Source of the DNA: Mesostigma viride
Taxonomy: Eukaryota; Streptophyta; Mesostigmatophyceae; Mesostigmatales; Mesostigmataceae
Direction: 5' to 3'
DNA length: 64,000 nucleotides
Assembly (NCBI GenBank): GCA_009746045.1
Contig: RPFO01000076.1
Span: 3,484,420 to 3,548,419, forward strand
Part shown: in pieces, positions 42,301 to 52,600 of the stretch
Position numbering within the stretch: position 1 is the first letter of the stretch
How the letters are laid out: the number at the start of each line of letters is the position of its first letter
Made by a program: the position numbers and the translations under genes
The notes under the pieces: model-generated
The model's input: the letters and a program-made list of their open reading frames with translations, nothing else
Told to the model about the DNA's origin: nothing
Databases searched by the model: none

Positions 42301-43135
42301 TGTCGACAACACTGCCTCCACCTTGTACACTTCCCCCGCTGCTATTGACAATGCAGCTCCCACCACCTCCGAGAGTACTCCGACCGCTATTGACGCCACT
42401 CCCATGACCTTCAAGACTACCCCCGCTGCTATTGACAATACAGCTCCCACCACCTCCGAGAGTACTCCGACCGCTATTGACGCCACTCCCACCACTTTGG
42501 ACACTACCCCGCGCGTGCCCCAGGAGTGGGTGCCTACACCGGGTGGCGCGGGAGCGAGACATGCAGACGCGGCTACCGGCACGAGCAAGGTGGCGGGCCA
42601 GCCGGGCCAGGGAGAAACGTTGGTACAGGGGAACGCTCGAGAGAGGGAGAACGCAAGTTCCGGGGGCATGGTGGCGAGCAGTGACGGGGGCAACCAGTCT
42701 CCAGTTGATGGCAGGGGCCCGCTGTGTGCAGAGGCGCAGTCAGGGTCTGGCCAGGTGGCAGGCCCAAGCGTGCGTCAGGAGGCGGGGGCGGGGGGGGGGA
42801 CAGGGGTGGAGGAAAGAGGACCATTTGCCTCTGCGCCTCAGCAAGGGCTTGGCCAGGCGTGGCACCAAGGGGGCCTGCCACAGGGCAATAGGGAACAGGG
42901 CATGTGGCATCGTGCACCGCAGGACGAGAGTGCAGTGGGCGGCTCCTCGGCCGCTTTTCGTGAAGGTGCTGGGCACAGGGGGTACAGCGCCAGGCGGCCA
43001 CACGTATTGTTCAGGCAAAGCGCCGGGGACTACGACCTGGGGAGGGAAGTGGCGCACATGTGGGGGCACCTTGGGGCCGCCCGGCGCGTGTACCGAGTGA
43101 GGCCGGGGGGGCCTACGGGGACGTATCGTTATTGA
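39353..43135 (+). CDS. large low-complexity protein, unrecognised, long terminal exon
   Basis: About 1,260 codons are open from a likely splice acceptor (CCCCTCACCAG at 39352) to TGA at 43135; the frame also extends slightly upstream but without an ATG. No known domain. The N-terminus (DGFERQRDALARQL) is helical. Residues ~580-595 hold a basic VMRRRRR patch, then a Gln tract (QQQHQQQQQQ), then an ordinary-looking segment NSIFRTPNWTDAGAHML to SLAAFLPG-type residues and a Lys/Arg/Ala-rich helix (about 605-685). Eight tandem 12-residue repeats of the VPQIGAQGVGSE type lie at 41762-42049, and a 29-residue repeat (TSPAAIDNAAPTTSES) lies at ~42330-42500. Such an open run in GC-rich DNA is very unlikely by chance. 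Probably a real disordered nuclear or surface protein, function unknown. Confidence 0.55.
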   Translation, partial: DGFERQRDALARQLCCVPRMRLAEMRDHLAAAVCTAGRADVAGASAPVEHSPLVPTNGASDAPVGIGAPDERPSLATGAASACGMSPVGQVARSRAEGSTTDVHGRDAHGREDVLVYALSLLGAGVGAAPRPGGEMGSEPGGQGAEVSGVATRRASGAPAGRAALQGGVNALFGLKPTRGFERGSLLDAGMMDDRQEGKRMLSDDRPKGWGTLTDGSGWPRDNWWPSAHASRDVGDDASDVGLHVGADVGRDVGQHLGTACGRAIASAAAGVAVWPPSALSWRLGLLSLVDAAMSDKVAPAGMPYTVPAGMTDKMVPGDHGGGIDAAAACVCAGRKDASPPAGAPGVDASSMRMWVAAAVASPLCAASLPAVTSLPAVTCRKLLAVLGGSWWLGDGQAKDGGRLSAEDGDVLAAESTGPSPAVDGGQLPAGHVDRLTAGRDFGHYPIAWHVAGHMRGPNNHMGLLQLPPSHLARGREGETSEGRSKGQPGHLGGGGTGPDWLIGGEMGPGFSEGVGMGDWVGGRARLEEEGSRRGPQGGPRDRGQPAVPTGRRRLLVMRRRRRPAAPVPTAPVPLPHLMQVFQQQHQQQQQQPLLPTPVAWNSIFRTPNWTDAGAHMLDSESFPSPPALLTMESCLAAFLPGKVSRRTAAQRKQHCTAKVAKSARIAARNARAADPPQAPSPALHRGPAPLSQRVSQWMSRGSRGRQRFSTQTAGSAVSQGATVASYQAAMQGSGAPTHAVFNLDPRPTQSPATVAPQVPADELRVEALATWDPNAAGMSIGMARSGVGGTRAGPRERGVAPNVPQIPEQWVGSDVPQIPDQGVGSELPQIGAQGVGSEVPQIGAKGVGSEVPQVGAQRVGSEVPQLGGQGVGSELPQLGAQGVGSDVLQLGDQWLGLDVPLSGEWSAATAHGTAQAVPGSVLPITAVGQGGPVGGASLAADLGETGMQGTDNRGGGSAPAMVAVQGTGQTGTTSVVDSTPTVVDNTASTLYTSPAAIDNAAPTTSESTPTAIDATPMTFKTTPAAIDNTAPTTSESTPTAIDATPTTLDTTPRVPQEWVPTPGGAGARHADAATGTSKVAGQPGQGETLVQGNARERENASSGGMVASSDGGNQSPVDGRGPLCAEAQSGSGQVAGPSVRQEAGAGGGTGVEERGPFASAPQQGLGQAWHQGGLPQGNREQGMWHRAPQDESAVGGSSAAFREGAGHRGYSARRPHVLFRQSAGDYDLGREVAHMWGHLGAARRVYRVRPGGPTGTYRY
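41762..42049 (+). repeat. 36-bp coding repeat, eight units
   Basis: In-frame 36-bp units encode V/L-P-Q-[IVL]-x-x-[QK]-x-V-G-S-[DE]. Differences between units are mostly single substitutions, so the repeat expanded within a coding frame. Confidence 0.85.
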
Positions 43136-44590
43136 CCGGGGGAAACACGATAGCGTGCGTAGACGTCCGTCAGGTTAGAATGACCAGTTCCCCCTCCCAC
43201 TTAACCCTCGATAATGTGCATCTGAACGCAAATGGTTTCACTATTTGCGGCGTGCCAAATCAGAATGTTCGCTACTCTGATTCCTGATCATCCACGCCAT
43301 CAAGAGTTTTTAAGGGGACGGTCCCGGCGCGTATATTTTGGCGCCGAAAAATTCGCGGTACCCGTCCGTACCGTGAAAAAGTGGTGCACGGGGCGCGCAC
43401 CCCTACCGGAGCTGGCCATGGCGACGTGCTTTCAGGCAGAGTAGAAAAAGATAGCTCGCGGAATGCAGAGAAACTGAGCGAATCTTAAAGACGATGAGTA
43501 AATGATACTACTTCGTAGCGGAGTTCGCGTTTTTTGCAGTGTCGATGATTTTATTGATGACCATCGCCACGGGGGTCCAATCTGATGTTTTCGTCGAGAG
43601 GAATAAATTAGAATGCACGCTGGCGGCGGTGATTGTCAGGTTTTATGGGCTTTACCTAGCGTCAAGGATGCGTTTAAATTGTTATTGGTAAAGCTTTAAA
43701 ATATTTGATGGGTTTCGGCAAGATTTCCGTCATGATCGGTAAGACACTCTCCAGGCTCGCGGGATGCGCGTCTTATTATTCCATGGAAGGTTGTTCTTTC
43801 TTGCGCCGCTGGGCGAAGGACAATTCCGGTAATGGTACGATCGTGTGATCAACGTGACCCTATGGATGTTTCGCTTCCTTTATGGGTTATCAACGCAAGT
43901 TTTCGGCGTGAACCCAACTTAAGGCGTGAATGATTCTACTAAATTCTACTAATTTGAATTAAAGATACTCAAACATACTATTCTGAACTACTTTGAACTT
44001 GGAATGCCGAAACCCTATATGACCCGTGAACACAACTTAAGCCAACCCAACTTAAGGCGTGAATGCCTGTACTTTTTCACGTGAAACGTGAGTTCCAGAA
44101 ATGCACGACCTAGCCATGGCGGCTTTCGCCCATGCATGCAGTTTACGTTTGCGGACGATTTAGCATTTTAGCTGGTAAAACTCAGGAAATAGATTTTATA
44201 TGTCCTAAAGATGACACAAGCCAATTTTTAGCTCGTGGGGATGTGATGTTACGGCCCTAACCCATGTTTGGGCGATTTACCAGGTTTCGGCACCGCTCTT
44301 GCTGGTAAAAACTGCGACCAGGCAGGTTGACGGAATTGATGACTAAATTTGCTCTACGGTGCAGTTCGAAGGGTTTATATGCTTCTTTCTACTTATTATC
44401 ATGCATGTGTGTAGAATTAAGTCAGTGGCAGTAAAGATTTGATGATTTCGACCACTCTGTCATGTCATGTGTGTGCCGCAAGTGTCACTTTTGCGGGCAC
44501 CGCCTGGGCCAAGATAACGCCATCCATGCATGGTAAATGATGATTGTGCACGCCTAGCTCATAATATAGTCCACCATAATGATGAAATCG
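43136..44590. other. intergenic; decayed DNA-transposon end at 44069
   Basis: No certain gene. 43281-43444 (plus) encodes RVYFGAEKFAVPVRTVKKW, which resembles a helix-turn-helix of the kind seen at the N-terminus of pogo-type transposases (weak). At 44020-44071 the minus strand reads TACAGGCATTCACGCCTTAA and continues like the 34.8-kb element's end, flanked by TA. This is probably the end of a related, diverged element. Confidence 0.4.
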
Positions 44591-45630
44591 GAATGTGGCA
44601 AGGTTGTGTCCTGTCCCCATACCTGTTCATTATTGTCGTGGATCACGTCATGCGCCGGGCACGTGCGCGCTTTACTGCTCTTAAGGGGTTCGAGCCCGGC
44701 TTGGACATCCTTAACGAGCGCGGGCACGGCGGGGTTAGCACGGGTTACCGCCTGGCTGACCTGATTTATGCGGACGACACCACCCTCATCGCGCGCCCCG
44801 AGCACATTCAGACCTGGCTGGACTGTCTGGGCCTGGAGGCGAGGGCGGTGGGGTTGGAGATTAGTGTCAAAACTGAGGCGATGGTGATTGGGGCCTCCAG
44901 TCGTCCACCGCTACCGCGCCTGCTCGACGGGACGGAGGTCCCATTCCGCGACCGCTTCAAGCTGTTGGGGAGTTGGCTTCCTGACACTGCCGACGATGTG
45001 GACACCCGCATCGGCCTTTCCTGGGCCAAGCTCCGTTCGCTCACCACCTACTGGCGCTCCAAGGGCCTGGACGAGCACCGCAAGCGCATGCTCTTTAAGG
45101 TCCTCGTCCTCACGGTGCTCACGTATGGCGCCGAGGCATGGACACTCACGGCAACACTGGCAGCCAAGCTAGACGCCACGGTAATCCGGATGCTCCGACA
45201 GGTCCTGAATGTCGGGTTTTCTCAGCGTAGGTCATTAGAGTCTTTGTATCACGGTATGCCTCGTATTTCGGATGAGATTAGGCAGCGTAGGATAGCATTT
45301 GTAGGACATCTTGCTCGCACCAGCCAGGTCGACACCGCCCTTGGTCTGGCCGGTCCCCAGCGGCTCGGCCAACCAGGGCGGCATATTTTGACCTGGCCTG
45401 GCCCCAAGAACATTCCTAAAAAGGTAGGGAAACATGCCATGACCTATACCCAGATGTTGCTGGACGACCTAGTGGTCCCAGCCCAGTTTGAGTACCGCAT
45501 CCACTCTCTCTCCCGTCTTTGGACTGCCATGCAGGACAAGACGCGGTGGAAGAAGATTGTCAAGGCGCACACGCCAGCCCCTGTGGGCAAGCCGCCTCCC
45601 CCCAAAAGGAGGAGCCGTTTTGATGAGTAG
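44530..45630 (+). pseudogene. 5'-truncated LINE reverse transcriptase, copy 1
   Basis: The open frame holds the C-terminal two thirds of a non-LTR reverse transcriptase. MWQGCVLSPYLFIIVVDHVM opens the conserved part, followed by LADLIYADDTTLIARP (catalytic YADD), GLEISVKTEAMVIG, FKLLGSWLP (thumb), LTYGAEAWTL, RRIAFVGHLARTSQVDT, and a Trp-containing C-terminus ending in PVGKPPPPKRRSRFDE. Homology begins abruptly at about 44590, inside the motif before YADD, so fingers and endonuclease are missing. The 3' region after the stop (GCGGCTTCCTCCACACCACC, then ATGTGCTACATGATCTCCCA) recurs after copy 2. No frameshift in what remains, suggesting fairly recent insertion. Confidence 0.8.
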
Positions 45631-45742
45631 CGTAGATAGGCTTTTCTAGACTAGATATAGCTTAGAGTTAGGTTAGTTCGATTACGCGGCTTCCTCCACA
45701 CCACCCATCCAACCTGGAATATGTGCTACATGATCTCCCACG

Positions 45743-46312
45743 GTGCTTGTTATAATAGATAGACATGTTATCATGCTTGGCATGATCGTCCTCACGGTGC
45801 TCACGTATGGCGCCGAGGCGTGGACCCTCCCACCCAAACTGGCAGCTCGGCTCGACGGCACAGTTTACAGGATGCTCCGGCAGGTCCTTAATGTAGGTTT
45901 TTCCGAGCGTCCGTCATCAGAGTCTCTGTATCATGGCATGCCTCGTGTTTCGGGCGAGATTAGGCAGCGTAGGATAGCATTTGTAGGACACCTTGCCCGC
46001 ACCAGCCAGGTCGACACCACCCTTGGTCTGGCCGGCCCCCAGCGGCTTGGACAGCCAGGGCGGCACATTCTGACCTGGCCTGGCCCCAAGGACATTCCCA
46101 AAAGGGTAGGGAAACCTGTCACCAACTACGTTCAGATGTTGCTGGACGACCTAGTGGTCCCAGCCCAGTTTGAGCACCGCATCCACTCTCTCTCCCGTCT
46201 TTGGACTGCCATGCAGGACAAGACGCGGTGGAAGAAGATTGTCAAGGCGCACACGCCCGACCCTGTGGGCAAGCCACCTCCCCCCAAGCGGAGGAGGCGT
46301 TTTGATGAGTAG
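45743..46312 (+). pseudogene. 5'-truncated LINE, copy 2, C-terminal domain only
   Basis: From about 45786 the sequence is homologous to copy 1 from LTVLTYGAEAWTL to the C-terminus (...KPPPPKRRRRFDE), with about 5-10% nucleotide differences by eye. It follows the 3' tail of copy 1 directly, in the same orientation, so the two insertions are head-to-tail. Confidence 0.75.
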
Positions 46313-46483
46313 TGTAGTTAGGATTTTCTAGATAGAGTTAGGATAGTTCGATCACGCGGCTTCCTCCACCCCATCCATCATGAAATATGTGCTACATGAC
46401 CTCCCCACGGAGGCATGTTATAATTTAATTTAATTTAATGATCTCCCAACGGAGACATGTTATAATTTAATTTAATTTAATTT
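46313..46483 (+). repeat. LINE 3' tail with (TTTAA)n ending
   Basis: Shared 3' UTR followed by two blocks of TATAATTTAATTTAATTTAA separated by ATGATCTCCCAACGGAGACA. The short AT-rich tandem tail is the expected end of a target-primed insertion. Confidence 0.65.
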
Positions 46484-46485
46484 TA

Positions 46486-46797
46486 ATGCATGGTAAAGCT
46501 GAAATATCGTTACCTCATCATTTCTTGATGTTCTTACATGAGTTTAAGCTTGCAAGTCGCTGTCAGTTTCGAATCTTGATGCGCTTTCTTGACCGTTGCC
46601 TGCTGCCCCTCTCTAACCCCCCCTTTTTTGATGATGTTACCAGGCATTTGCCTTACCCTACAAGTGTACTTTTGCAGCTTTTTAGGCGCTGTGTGGGTTT
46701 AAATACCTTCATAGATGTTAGTTATTCTTTTGCTACGTTCATACTGCGTGATTTTATGGCCATGGGCTGCATCAAGCTTGCTTTCAAGCTTATACGG
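46486..46797 (+). CDS. possible host exon, unknown protein
   Basis: About 104 codons beginning MHGKAEISLPHHFLMFLHEF, with a natural hydrophobic/helical composition (SVLLQLFRRCVGLNTFIDV, LRDFMAMGCIKLAFKLI), ending at GTGAGT (46799), a strong splice donor. A possible following exon near 46870-47017 reads RACRYLVRVFESFRMMKMNG. The start ATG overlaps the LINE tail, so it may be an internal exon. I do not recognise the family. Confidence 0.3.
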
Positions 46798-47216
46798 GTG
46801 AGTGAAGAATCTTGGTGGTGATAAACCACTGTCATCATGTGCCTGCAAGTATCAAGGAGACAACCAGCGTAGGCCAGAAATCGGGAGAATCCGGACCATG
46901 GTAGCTCGAGCCTGCCGTTATCTTGTCCGCGTGTTCGAGTCGTTCAGGATGATGAAGATGAATGGTGATGGAAATGCGTATCTTTGTGCATTGAAATTAT
47001 GGCTGGCTTACGTGTAGAGCGACTAGATGACCTAGACGGTGGGGCCGGAGACAGCATGCTTGATCAGGGCGTGTGTTTCGAGCCTAACTGGCCGGGAGTG
47101 TCTAGTGGTGAGCACCATTGCTGCGATCGCTCTCCCACCATTTACGAGGATTAATACCCGCAAATGGAAAACCACTGAAAAGGTAGCTAGTCAGTCATCA
47201 CGTTAGCCATGCCATG

Positions 47217-47565
47217 ATTCCAAACGTCCAAGAACTGCACACGGTGCAAAGGCAAAAAGCCGGAGGACAGCACTTTCAAATGTGCGGCAGGAACCAAAAG
47301 CCCGCAGATGCCAGAAAACATCGTGTTGCTGCAGCGACGCGACGATGTGCATGGACAACGAATCCAGTGCCAAGCTCGGAACGGCCGCAAAGGAGATCTG
47401 GCATCACAGGGTTCAGATGTGCGGAGATACTATGCGATCCAGCCTGTCCACGACCTGTTTGTAGAGCTTGTGCCAAGGGGCAGCACCGAACAGATGTGGG
47501 TGACGTTGCAAAAAACATCGGACTTGACGGAGCATAATGTCTCGGTCATAGTCTTTGACCAATAA
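47217..47565 (+). CDS. possible exon with CxxC motif, unknown protein
   Basis: A plus-strand frame reads FQTSKNCTRCKGKKPEDSTF, continues MPENIVLLQRRDDVHGQRIQ and ends VSVIVFDQ at TAA 47565. A CxxC pair and a third Cys suggest a small metal site. A stop lies just upstream, so any start must be by splicing. Composition is protein-like, but evidence is thin. Confidence 0.25.
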
Positions 47566-47569
47566 ACGC

Positions 47570-48125
47570 TGCAAGAGTTCACGCCTGCAAGTATGTTGGC
47601 CATGCCATGGCAAGGCATAACAGTGTTAGCCATCTCTATTCTTGTTAAAAACAAGTGAAATATGCTTAACCTACCCATGATACTTGTGGTTAAGGCTTCA
47701 TAGGCTCTCACACATATACTAAGGTAATACAACTGCATTATGATGATGCAAGTCTGTTGTCCTGTTATGCTAGAAGGGAAATGAGTTGATTGGCATGGTT
47801 GGTTGCCACGGTGGTGTGTAGTATGACCGCACTTACATGCTTGCACATAATTTGCTAGCAACCTCGAAACCCATTCTTAGGGCTGATGGTTTTTGGTGAG
47901 TTTCAGGTAGACTAAGCTGTGGCCAAATTGAGCCCAGTTTTTTGCCATGTTTCAACAACTATATTGTTTACATGCCTATATTTTTTCAACATGCATATGG
48001 ATTTTATTGAATTTCCCAACTCGTCCTTCCACAGAAAATTGCCAAATCGCGAGTATGGGTTGACACCCTTGTAGAATTTTACATTATTTGGTCAACATAT
48101 GATTTTTTAGGCATATGCCCAAGCA
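47570..48125. other. AT-rich intergenic stretch, no gene seen
   Basis: No domain-bearing frame, repeat array or RNA gene was recognised. Confidence 0.4.
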
Positions 48126-48150
48126 TTAGCATTACTTTCTTGAGTTTTCG

Positions 48151-49469
48151 CATGATGCTGTACAAGAACAAGGGGTCGCCAGCCGACCCCGGCAACTAGA
48201 GAGGGGTGTGCATTCAAAGCGCCCCCCTCAAGCTTCTCATGCGGCTCATCCTGAACCGCCTGCGCACGGCCCTGGACGCTCACCTCAGCGAGACTCAGCA
48301 CGGCTTCCGTTCAGGTCGCAACACAGTACAGGCGCTCTTCGCTATACTCGCCGACTTGTGGAGGAACTGCAACGCCTTCAGCCTAGCTGGTGAGTCCCCT
48401 TTGCACCTTGTGCTGGTGGACTTCATCAAAGCCTTCGATTCGGTTTTTTGGCCTGCGCTTTGGGACATCCTCGAGCTGTTCTGGATCCCCCGCCCCCTTA
48501 TTGCTGTCATCCGCAACCTGTATGAAGGGTCCACCACTTCTGGTGCGCACTTCTTACGGGACCACGCCACCATGCCCTTTACAGAAGGGTGTGTGGCAGG
48601 GTTGCGTGCTGTCGCCCTACCTGTTCATTATTGTGGTCGAATACGTAATGATTCAGGCGCGCAAGCGATTTGCCCGCATCGTGGGTAGGGAACCAGGGGT
48701 GCATGTTGCTAACCACTTCTGGCATGGTGGAGCGGAAACGGAGATTCGTTCGGCTGGCAGAAATCATCTACGCAGACGACACCACCCTCTTCAAGGACAC
48801 TGGGCACGTGCAGACATGGATTGACTGCCTGGCGCTATCGAGGCCCATGCAGTGGGGCTTGAGGTCAGCAAGAAGACAGAGGCCCTGGCGGTTGGGCTCA
48901 CCCACTCACCGCCACCCCTCTATCTCCTAGACGGCTCTCGAGTCCCGTTATCGGGACCGCGTCAAGCTGCTGGGCAGCCTGCTTCCCAGCTGCGAGGTTG
49001 ATGTGGACCATCGCATCTCCCTCGCCTGGCACGCTTTAATTACGCCAGTACCGGGCCCTGTGGCGCAAGCCCCTGGGCAGCAAGATCCAGAAACAGGACC
49101 TGTCCTCGACTCCTCGTCCTTCCTGTTCTCACGTATGGGGCCGAGACGTGGACCCTCACCGCCGACCTGGCCCGCAAGCTGGACGGCGCGGTCACCAACA
49201 TGCTGGGCTCCATTTTCAGAGTAGGATATGCTGCTCATGTCCGCAATGAGGACATGTACCACGGCATGCCATATAGATCACCAGCGGCGCCTGCAGCTCG
49301 TAGGGCACATAGCTCGCACCAACCAGGTAGACACCTCACGGGGCCCCCCCGCGGGACTGCGACCAGCTCAGCCTGGCCCGGCTGGCCGGCACCTCCTGAC
49401 GTGGGCCGGGCCCCGTGATGTTAGACGCCGCAAGGCCCGCACCTTCAAAGAACAGCTAGTAGAGGACAT
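48151..49469 (+). pseudogene. decayed LINE interrupted by the LTR retrotransposon (5' part)
   Basis: RMMLYKNKGSPADPGN followed by a stop opens the RT homology, then GVCIQSAPLKLLMRLILNRL, TQHGFRSGRNTVQALFAIL and LVDFIKAFDSVFWPALWDIL. After a frame change come GVWQGCVLSPYLFIIVVEYV and, in a third frame, LAEIIYADDTTLFKDTGHV. The C-terminal domain (LVGHIARTNQVDTS ... FKEQLVED) runs into the LTR retrotransposon at 49470 and resumes at 57106-57255. Several frameshifts and a nonsense codon show it was dead or dying. Same family as the copies at 16.7-18.3 and 44.5 kb. Confidence 0.75.
49465..49469 (+). repeat. 5-bp target-site duplication GACAT, left copy
   Basis: GACAT lies immediately before the left LTR and again immediately after the right LTR (57106-57110). 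Removing the element and one GACAT restores an uninterrupted LINE reading frame across the junction. Confidence 0.85.
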
Positions 49470-49938
49470 AGTTAGTCTCCATGCTCTGCTGTAGACTAAG
49501 TCTCAAAGGCATTGTGAATCCAACGCATGAATAAGCCTTGTAAACCTACGTTGGTATGTGAATATAAATACCACGTGGGCTATGCAGATAGGAATGCTAG
49601 TCGAGTCGCATACGTTTCCCTAGATAGGTACTTTGGGTACTGAGGTACGTGACAGATGTCAGTACCCAGTATACGTAGTGTCCTGTCATTGGACGGTACT
49701 AGAGTATCCTAGATAGGGACCGTACTGCAGCGTGCATTGATCTGTGATCGCACGATGCAGTGACTAGACGCTACCTGTCATCGTGTGGCCTCGGGCCAAC
49801 GGTCTGCACCCAACGGTCACTGGCGGCGCAGCCGGTGAGAGGAACGTTGATAAAGGGTAAACCTATTTTCTAATGAACCAAGCAATTCATTGCTCAGCTT
49901 CAGTGTTCTCAAGCAATATATCCCACCGCATTCTAACT
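49470..49938 (+). repeat. left LTR, 469 bp
   Basis: Begins AGTTAGTCTCC and ends CATTCTAACT. The right LTR (56632-57105) matches along its whole length at roughly 97% by eye. The ends form a 6-bp inverted repeat, AGTTAG/CTAACT, rather than the usual TG...CA. The LTR carries AAATACC/TATAAATA-type sequence around 49562-49572 that could serve as a promoter. Confidence 0.9.
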
Positions 49939-49956
49939 TGAATTTTATTTGCTACC

Positions 49957-51102
49957 ATGGCTATCACGAACAAGAATGTCGCTAAGAAGCTTACCTACAA
50001 CGAGGATGATGATGGGCAGGATCGGCGGATGCCCAGAGACAACAACAAGAAGCCGGCTGGCGATGCGGCCATTTCCAAGAAAAAGAAAAAGAACAAAAAG
50101 ACTCACAATGGTTGCCAGGACGAGGGGACGGCGGCTGCAAAGCCGACCGACCTACCCCCCTCCCCTGCGAGGCCGGAGGCCGAGACGGCTCCCCCCGGGG
50201 AGACCGGCTTACCCTCGACTCCGGCGGCCGCCCCAGCCGCAACCACGGCTGGCGCGGCCATGGCTGCGGAGACCTCGGTGGTAAACCCCACTGAGGCTCC
50301 ACAGTCCGGCCCCACGTTGCCATCTCTTCGGGAGCGTATGCCCCGTCAGACGGCCTCGGTGGCACCGGACGGGACGATTACCTTTCGTCCCGCCACATCA
50401 AACCTTAATGTCCCTTTCGCCCAGGGACACAACCACATTGAGCTAACGTTTGGGCGACCCTCTGCGTCCCTTCTTCGCAAGAAGAAGGACATGGAGAGTA
50501 TTAAACTCGCACGGGTGGTGCGAAAACCTGTGGAACCCATCGCCGGACAACCAATGTCCGACGATGAGGTATCCGACACTGCCAGTCTCCCCGATGGGGA
50601 GACTGAGATCAATCTTACCCCAGCGCTCCTGGCGGTCGAGCAGGCCGCGCTGGTGGCAAATGAAGAACGCCGAGCGCGGCAGCGGGACCGAGAGGTCCGC
50701 CGAGAGGCGGCTTTTCGGCTCGCCGCTAAGCGGCAAGAATATGAAGAGGAAGCCGCCCGTCGCCTGGCTACCCACCAGGCGATGGCGGACGCGTACCGCG
50801 AGGCCACCCAGCGGTTACGTGACCTCTTAAAAAATGCTGACTATCCCATGGACTATGCGGACAGTCAAGACCTGGCCGAGCTTGCTCGGTCAGCACACTT
50901 TAAAACCATGTCCTCCATCACCCAAGCCAGGGTCACGGAGGCCATCTTGGCCAAACATGGGGTGGTAGCTGAAGAAGCCCCCCCGCTGGAAACCACCAGC
51001 AAGAAACCCTCTCCCCCCAACCCCTGCAGTACAAGGAGGGACTGCTGGCCCTGGGCGCGAGGAAGGGCAAAGAGGCGGACTGTCCAGTCCGGCCTGCTAT
51101 GA
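49957..51102 (+). CDS. gag: LTR retrotransposon Gag, N-terminal part
   Basis: ATG at 49957, 18 bp after the left LTR. The start is basic and disordered (MAITNKNVAKKL, a KKKKKNKK patch near residue 45), then Ala/Pro-rich. Residues ~225-300 form a long charged helix rich in Arg, Glu and Ala (EERRARQRDREVRREAAFRL), probably a coiled coil. The reading is in frame up to about residue 350, near a C6 run at 51013-51018. The best protein then continues in another frame through YKEGLLALGARKGKEADCP and EDEAAFQAALREHEVRKEMK (to about 51350), before returning to the original frame. Confidence 0.7.
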   Translation: MAITNKNVAKKLTYNEDDDGQDRRMPRDNNKKPAGDAAISKKKKKNKKTHNGCQDEGTAAAKPTDLPPSPARPEAETAPPGETGLPSTPAAAPAATTAGAAMAAETSVVNPTEAPQSGPTLPSLRERMPRQTASVAPDGTITFRPATSNLNVPFAQGHNHIELTFGRPSASLLRKKKDMESIKLARVVRKPVEPIAGQPMSDDEVSDTASLPDGETEINLTPALLAVEQAALVANEERRARQRDREVRREAAFRLAAKRQEYEEEAARRLATHQAMADAYREATQRLRDLLKNADYPMDYADSQDLAELARSAHFKTMSSITQARVTEAILAKHGVVAEEAPPLETTSKKPSPPNPCSTRRDCWPWARGRAKRRTVQSGLL

Positions 51103-51357
51103 TCATGGGAGAACCACTCCCTGACATACCCGAGGATGAGGCTGCCTTTCAGGCAGCCCTCCGGGAGCATGAGGTACGCAAGGAGATGAAGCGTCTCATG
51201 CGGGAGGAGGCCAGGAGGAGAGCAGAGGCAGACACCCCTGCCCGCCCCTCCACCGATGGGGCTGGACCCAGTGGGGTTACCCGGACACCCCCGGGCTCCC
51301 CCAGGGCCACCATGACCCCCCTCCCCCTCCCCCACCACCCCAGGTTCGCCCTGTGGG

Positions 51358-52600
51358 TTGGGGCCCCCTCCCAACCAGGGGGGGTGGCCAGGACCCCAGG
51401 AGGCCCTGGGGGGAGGTGCAGAGGTGCCACAGGCACCCAACAGGCCTGCTGAGGCCCCCCCAAGGAGCGGGGATGTCCTGGAACAGCTCGCCATTCTCCA
51501 GGCCCAGCTGGCCTCGTTGCAAGATCAGCAGTTAACAGCTAACCAGCTGCAAACTGTCGAGGGCCTGCGCGCCCTGATGTCGCGGTATGAGCGGGGGACC
51601 ATCAACCTGGACCCCACCCGCCTGCAACAAGCAACCGACGGCTTCTTGAGGGCCAACCCCCCTCTCACAGGTGTGTTTAACCCTCATAAAAAGGAATCCA
51701 AAATCAATATTGCTGGCTTGCCTGAGGGTCACACTGTTGAACAAGCTAAGCAATTTGTTTTTGCTTTGGAGTATGGGATGGAAGGTCTTAACCTTAGACA
51801 TCAGTTTAAGGCTCTCAGGGCCTCCTCCACATTCCATCAATCATCTCCTGCAATCAGAGCATTGATTCAAACCTATCAGGAACGTACCCTGACACCTGAA
51901 GCAGCCATTGAACAGTGGCCTACCTTTATCACTGATCTGAAACAGCTAGTGCTTACCAATAACCACATGGAAGCAGTAGAACGTTTCAACTGGCTTGCTG
52001 CATATAAGGTGAACAAGAATAACCTCTCTGGGGATGCAAAAACATACAGGGTAATGATTGAGAAAGACCTTGAGCTTCTCAAGCTCCAACCAAGGTATCT
52101 CATCCACACCTGGCTAACAAAAGCTAATTTGCAACCTTCTGTCCTGGCTACCCTGCTTACAGGCCTCAAGTCCCTCTGGGACAACTTCAGAGCTGCCATG
52201 CTCTATATCGAGGAGGCAGTGGACCCCCTGGGTACTGGCAACCCAGGCCCAGGACCCCAAGGTCCAGGGTGTCCAAGGCCACAAACGCAAGGGGCAGGCC
52301 AGCCAGGGGGGGCACCCAAGACCCACAAGTCCTCCCACCAAGGGGGCAGTGGCTCTCAGGGGCGTGGCAACACGTGGCACCGTGTGCCCCTGCATGGCAA
52401 CCCAACAACAACAACAACAAAACAACAACACAGCACAACAACAACAGGTCCCAGCAGGGCAATAACAACAACAGGTCCCAACAGGGCCAAAACAACAACA
52501 ACAACAGGTCCCAGCAGGGCCAGAACCGGTCCCAGCAGGGAAACAACAACAACAACAACAACAACCAGCCTGGCAACCCTGGCCATAAGGTGCCTGAGGT
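51358..52600 (+). CDS. gag: LTR retrotransposon Gag, capsid part and zinc knuckle
   Basis: This frame includes DVLEQLAILQAQLASLQDQQ (coiled-coil start) and a ~230-residue capsid-like helical region (FALEYGMEGLNLRHQFKALR, RFNWLAAYKVNKNNLSG, IEKDLELLKLQPRYLIHTWL), then a Pro/Gly/Gln/Asn-rich linker. A zinc knuckle can be seen near 52590-52635: CLRCF in this frame, RGHARHNC in the next, together close to C-x2-C-x4-H-x4-C. The knuckle spans a frame change, so it is broken as read. The frame stays open without homology to 52812. Confidence 0.65.
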
